From the NCBI GenBank assembly GCA_002747255.1, contig PDUC01000055.1, positions 1-43,593 on the forward strand: a DNA stretch of 43,593 nt. Direction: 5' to 3'. This document shows positions 42,622 through 43,593 of the stretch, in pieces (position 1 is the stretch's first letter; the number at the start of each line of letters is the position of its first letter). The position numbers were made by a program, and so were the translations under genes. Under the pieces are notes generated by a model. The model worked only from the letters and a program-made list of their open reading frames with translations, had not been told where the DNA came from and did no database searches. The stretch comes from Acidobacteriota bacterium. GTDB taxonomy: Bacteria > Acidobacteriota > Holophagae > Acanthopleuribacterales > Acanthopleuribacteraceae.

Positions 42622-43593
42622 CTAGTGGATGATCCTGGCAATTGGCTGTTGATGAACTTCAGGAGCCTTTACGGCCACTTGTTCCATGATCCTTTCAACA
42701 ATACGGTTGGCCGAAAGTCCCGCTGTCTCCAGCGCTTCAGCGCGATGGCCATGCTCGATCCATTCATCTTCAATGGCAAGGATACTGAGCTTTTCGGTTG
42801 GCAGTTTCTCTTTCTGAGCCCATTCCATAACAGCCGAGCCAAAGCCGCCCGCAACAACGTGTTCTTCAACTGTAAAAACGATGGCCTGTCTGGTGAGTTC
42901 GGCTCGAATCATCTCGCCATCAAGAGGCTTGGCAAAACGCGCGTCGATAAGTGAAAAGCTAAGGCCGTGTTTCTGTTTGAGAAGATCCAACACGTCAAGA
43001 CAAATATAGACCATGCTTCCATAGGCGATCAGTGTGCCGTCATTACCCGAAACCAGCTGTTCGGCTCTTCCCAAAACGAGTTCGCCAGCGGGTAATTCCG
43101 CATCCGCGTGAGGTACTCTTGTTCTGGGAAAGCGGATAGCCGATGGTCCCTGATGATGGAGAGCCAGGCGCATCATCTGACGCAGGAGCTTGCCATCACG
43201 GGGAGCCATAAGGGTCATGTTCGGGAACATGCGGCAATAGGCAATATCAAACACACCGTTGTGAGTAGCACCATCGGGACCAACCACGCCTGCCCGATCC
43301 AGGCAGAGTACCACGGATGTGTTGATGAGTGACAGTTCCTGAAAAATCTGATCGAAAGCTCGCTGCATGAATGTGGAATAAACAGCGCACAGCGGTTTCT
43401 TGCCGCCTAAAGCCAGACCTTGTGCCAGGCCCACGGCATGCTGCTCTGCCATGCCCACATCGTGAAAGCGCTCCGGAAACCGCTTCTTGAACTCAATTAA
43501 ACCCGTACCGTCCGCCATGGCCGCCGTAATGGCCATGACATCCTCGTCCTGTTCGGCCAGTTGAATGGCCTGATTGGCAAAAACATCGGTAAA
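42622..43593 (-). CDS. dxs: 1-deoxy-D-xylulose-5-phosphate synthase, C-terminal part (cut by window edge)
   Basis: About 324 C-terminal residues of a roughly 620-residue thiamine-diphosphate enzyme, the first step of the MEP isoprenoid pathway. The frame is open to the edge ('FTDVFANQAI' at the border), so the gene continues outside. Seen here are the pyrimidine-binding transketolase domain with 'DVGMAEQHAVGLAQGLALGG' and 'STFMQRAFDQIFQE', 'DRAGVVGPDGATHNGVFD', and the C-terminal transketolase domain ('VFTVEEHVVAGGFGSAV'). All expected Dxs motifs for this half are intact. It is convergent with asnB. Confidence 0.96.
   Translation of the reverse strand, partial: FTDVFANQAIQLAEQDEDVMAITAAMADGTGLIEFKKRFPERFHDVGMAEQHAVGLAQGLALGGKKPLCAVYSTFMQRAFDQIFQELSLINTSVVLCLDRAGVVGPDGATHNGVFDIAYCRMFPNMTLMAPRDGKLLRQMMRLALHHQGPSAIRFPRTRVPHADAELPAGELVLGRAEQLVSGNDGTLIAYGSMVYICLDVLDLLKQKHGLSFSLIDARFAKPLDGEMIRAELTRQAIVFTVEEHVVAGGFGSAVMEWAQKEKLPTEKLSILAIEDEWIEHGHRAEALETAGLSANRIVERIMEQVAVKAPEVHQQPIARIIH

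Overview
This 43.6 kb window is a chromosomal segment from a bacterium of moderate G+C content. The gene set suggests a deep-branching Gram-negative lineage such as an Acidobacteriota-, Planctomycetota- or Lentisphaerota-like phylum. The pointers are an HspR-like MerR regulator, a stand-alone bacterial deoxynucleoside kinase, a Pkn-type Ser/Thr kinase fused to kinesin-light-chain TPRs, DUF4159/DUF58/MoxR membrane operons, and a NagB/PIG-L fusion. No rRNA or tRNA gene was found, so this placement is an inference from gene families only. There is no prophage, complete insertion sequence or CRISPR array.

Layout. Positions 1-830 are degenerate repeats and duplicated non-coding sequence. Positions 928-3074 hold a compact regulatory operon: HspR-like regulator, primary-type sigma factor with an inserted segment in region 4, and deoxynucleoside kinase. 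Positions 3341-15100 form one long, translationally coupled operon: DUF58, BatA-like VWA, Tat-signal DUF4159, VWA membrane protein, giant Met/Gln/Glu-rich DUF4175-like protein, peptidase-MA/TPR protein and MoxR ATPase. This is probably an envelope-associated chaperone or protease system. Positions 15360-20711 are a three-gene amino-sugar cassette (NagB/PIG-L fusion, ASKHA sugar-kinase-like protein, MurQ/GckR-like SIS protein) behind a palindrome that looks like a XylR/ROK operator. Positions 20740-22320 are a repeat array containing one small orphan gene. Positions 22671-26908 are an A+T-richer group of surface-glycan or lipid genes (methyltransferase, flippase-like protein, GT-C, GT2).

The minus-strand block 27091-37383 carries priA, purH, two secreted proteins of unknown function, a YefM/YoeB toxin-antitoxin pair, mutY and a Ser/Thr kinase with TPRs. 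Positions 38058-42564 return to the plus strand with a YidB/DUF937 protein, a Nudix-NMNAT fusion, a glycosyltransferase and an asparagine synthetase. The window ends inside dxs, on the minus strand.

The best candidates for something new are: (a) the amino-sugar cassette, in which a GckR/MurQ-like protein sits beside a kinase-like protein and the NagB domain lacks one catalytic glutamate; (b) the sigma factor with about 55 extra residues inside region 4; (c) the YoeB homologue that lacks two of its three catalytic residues but keeps an intact-looking YefM operator; (d) the Nudix-NMNAT fusion with domains in the reverse order to the classical NadM-Nudix enzymes; and (e) the duplicated repeat array enclosing an orphan gene.
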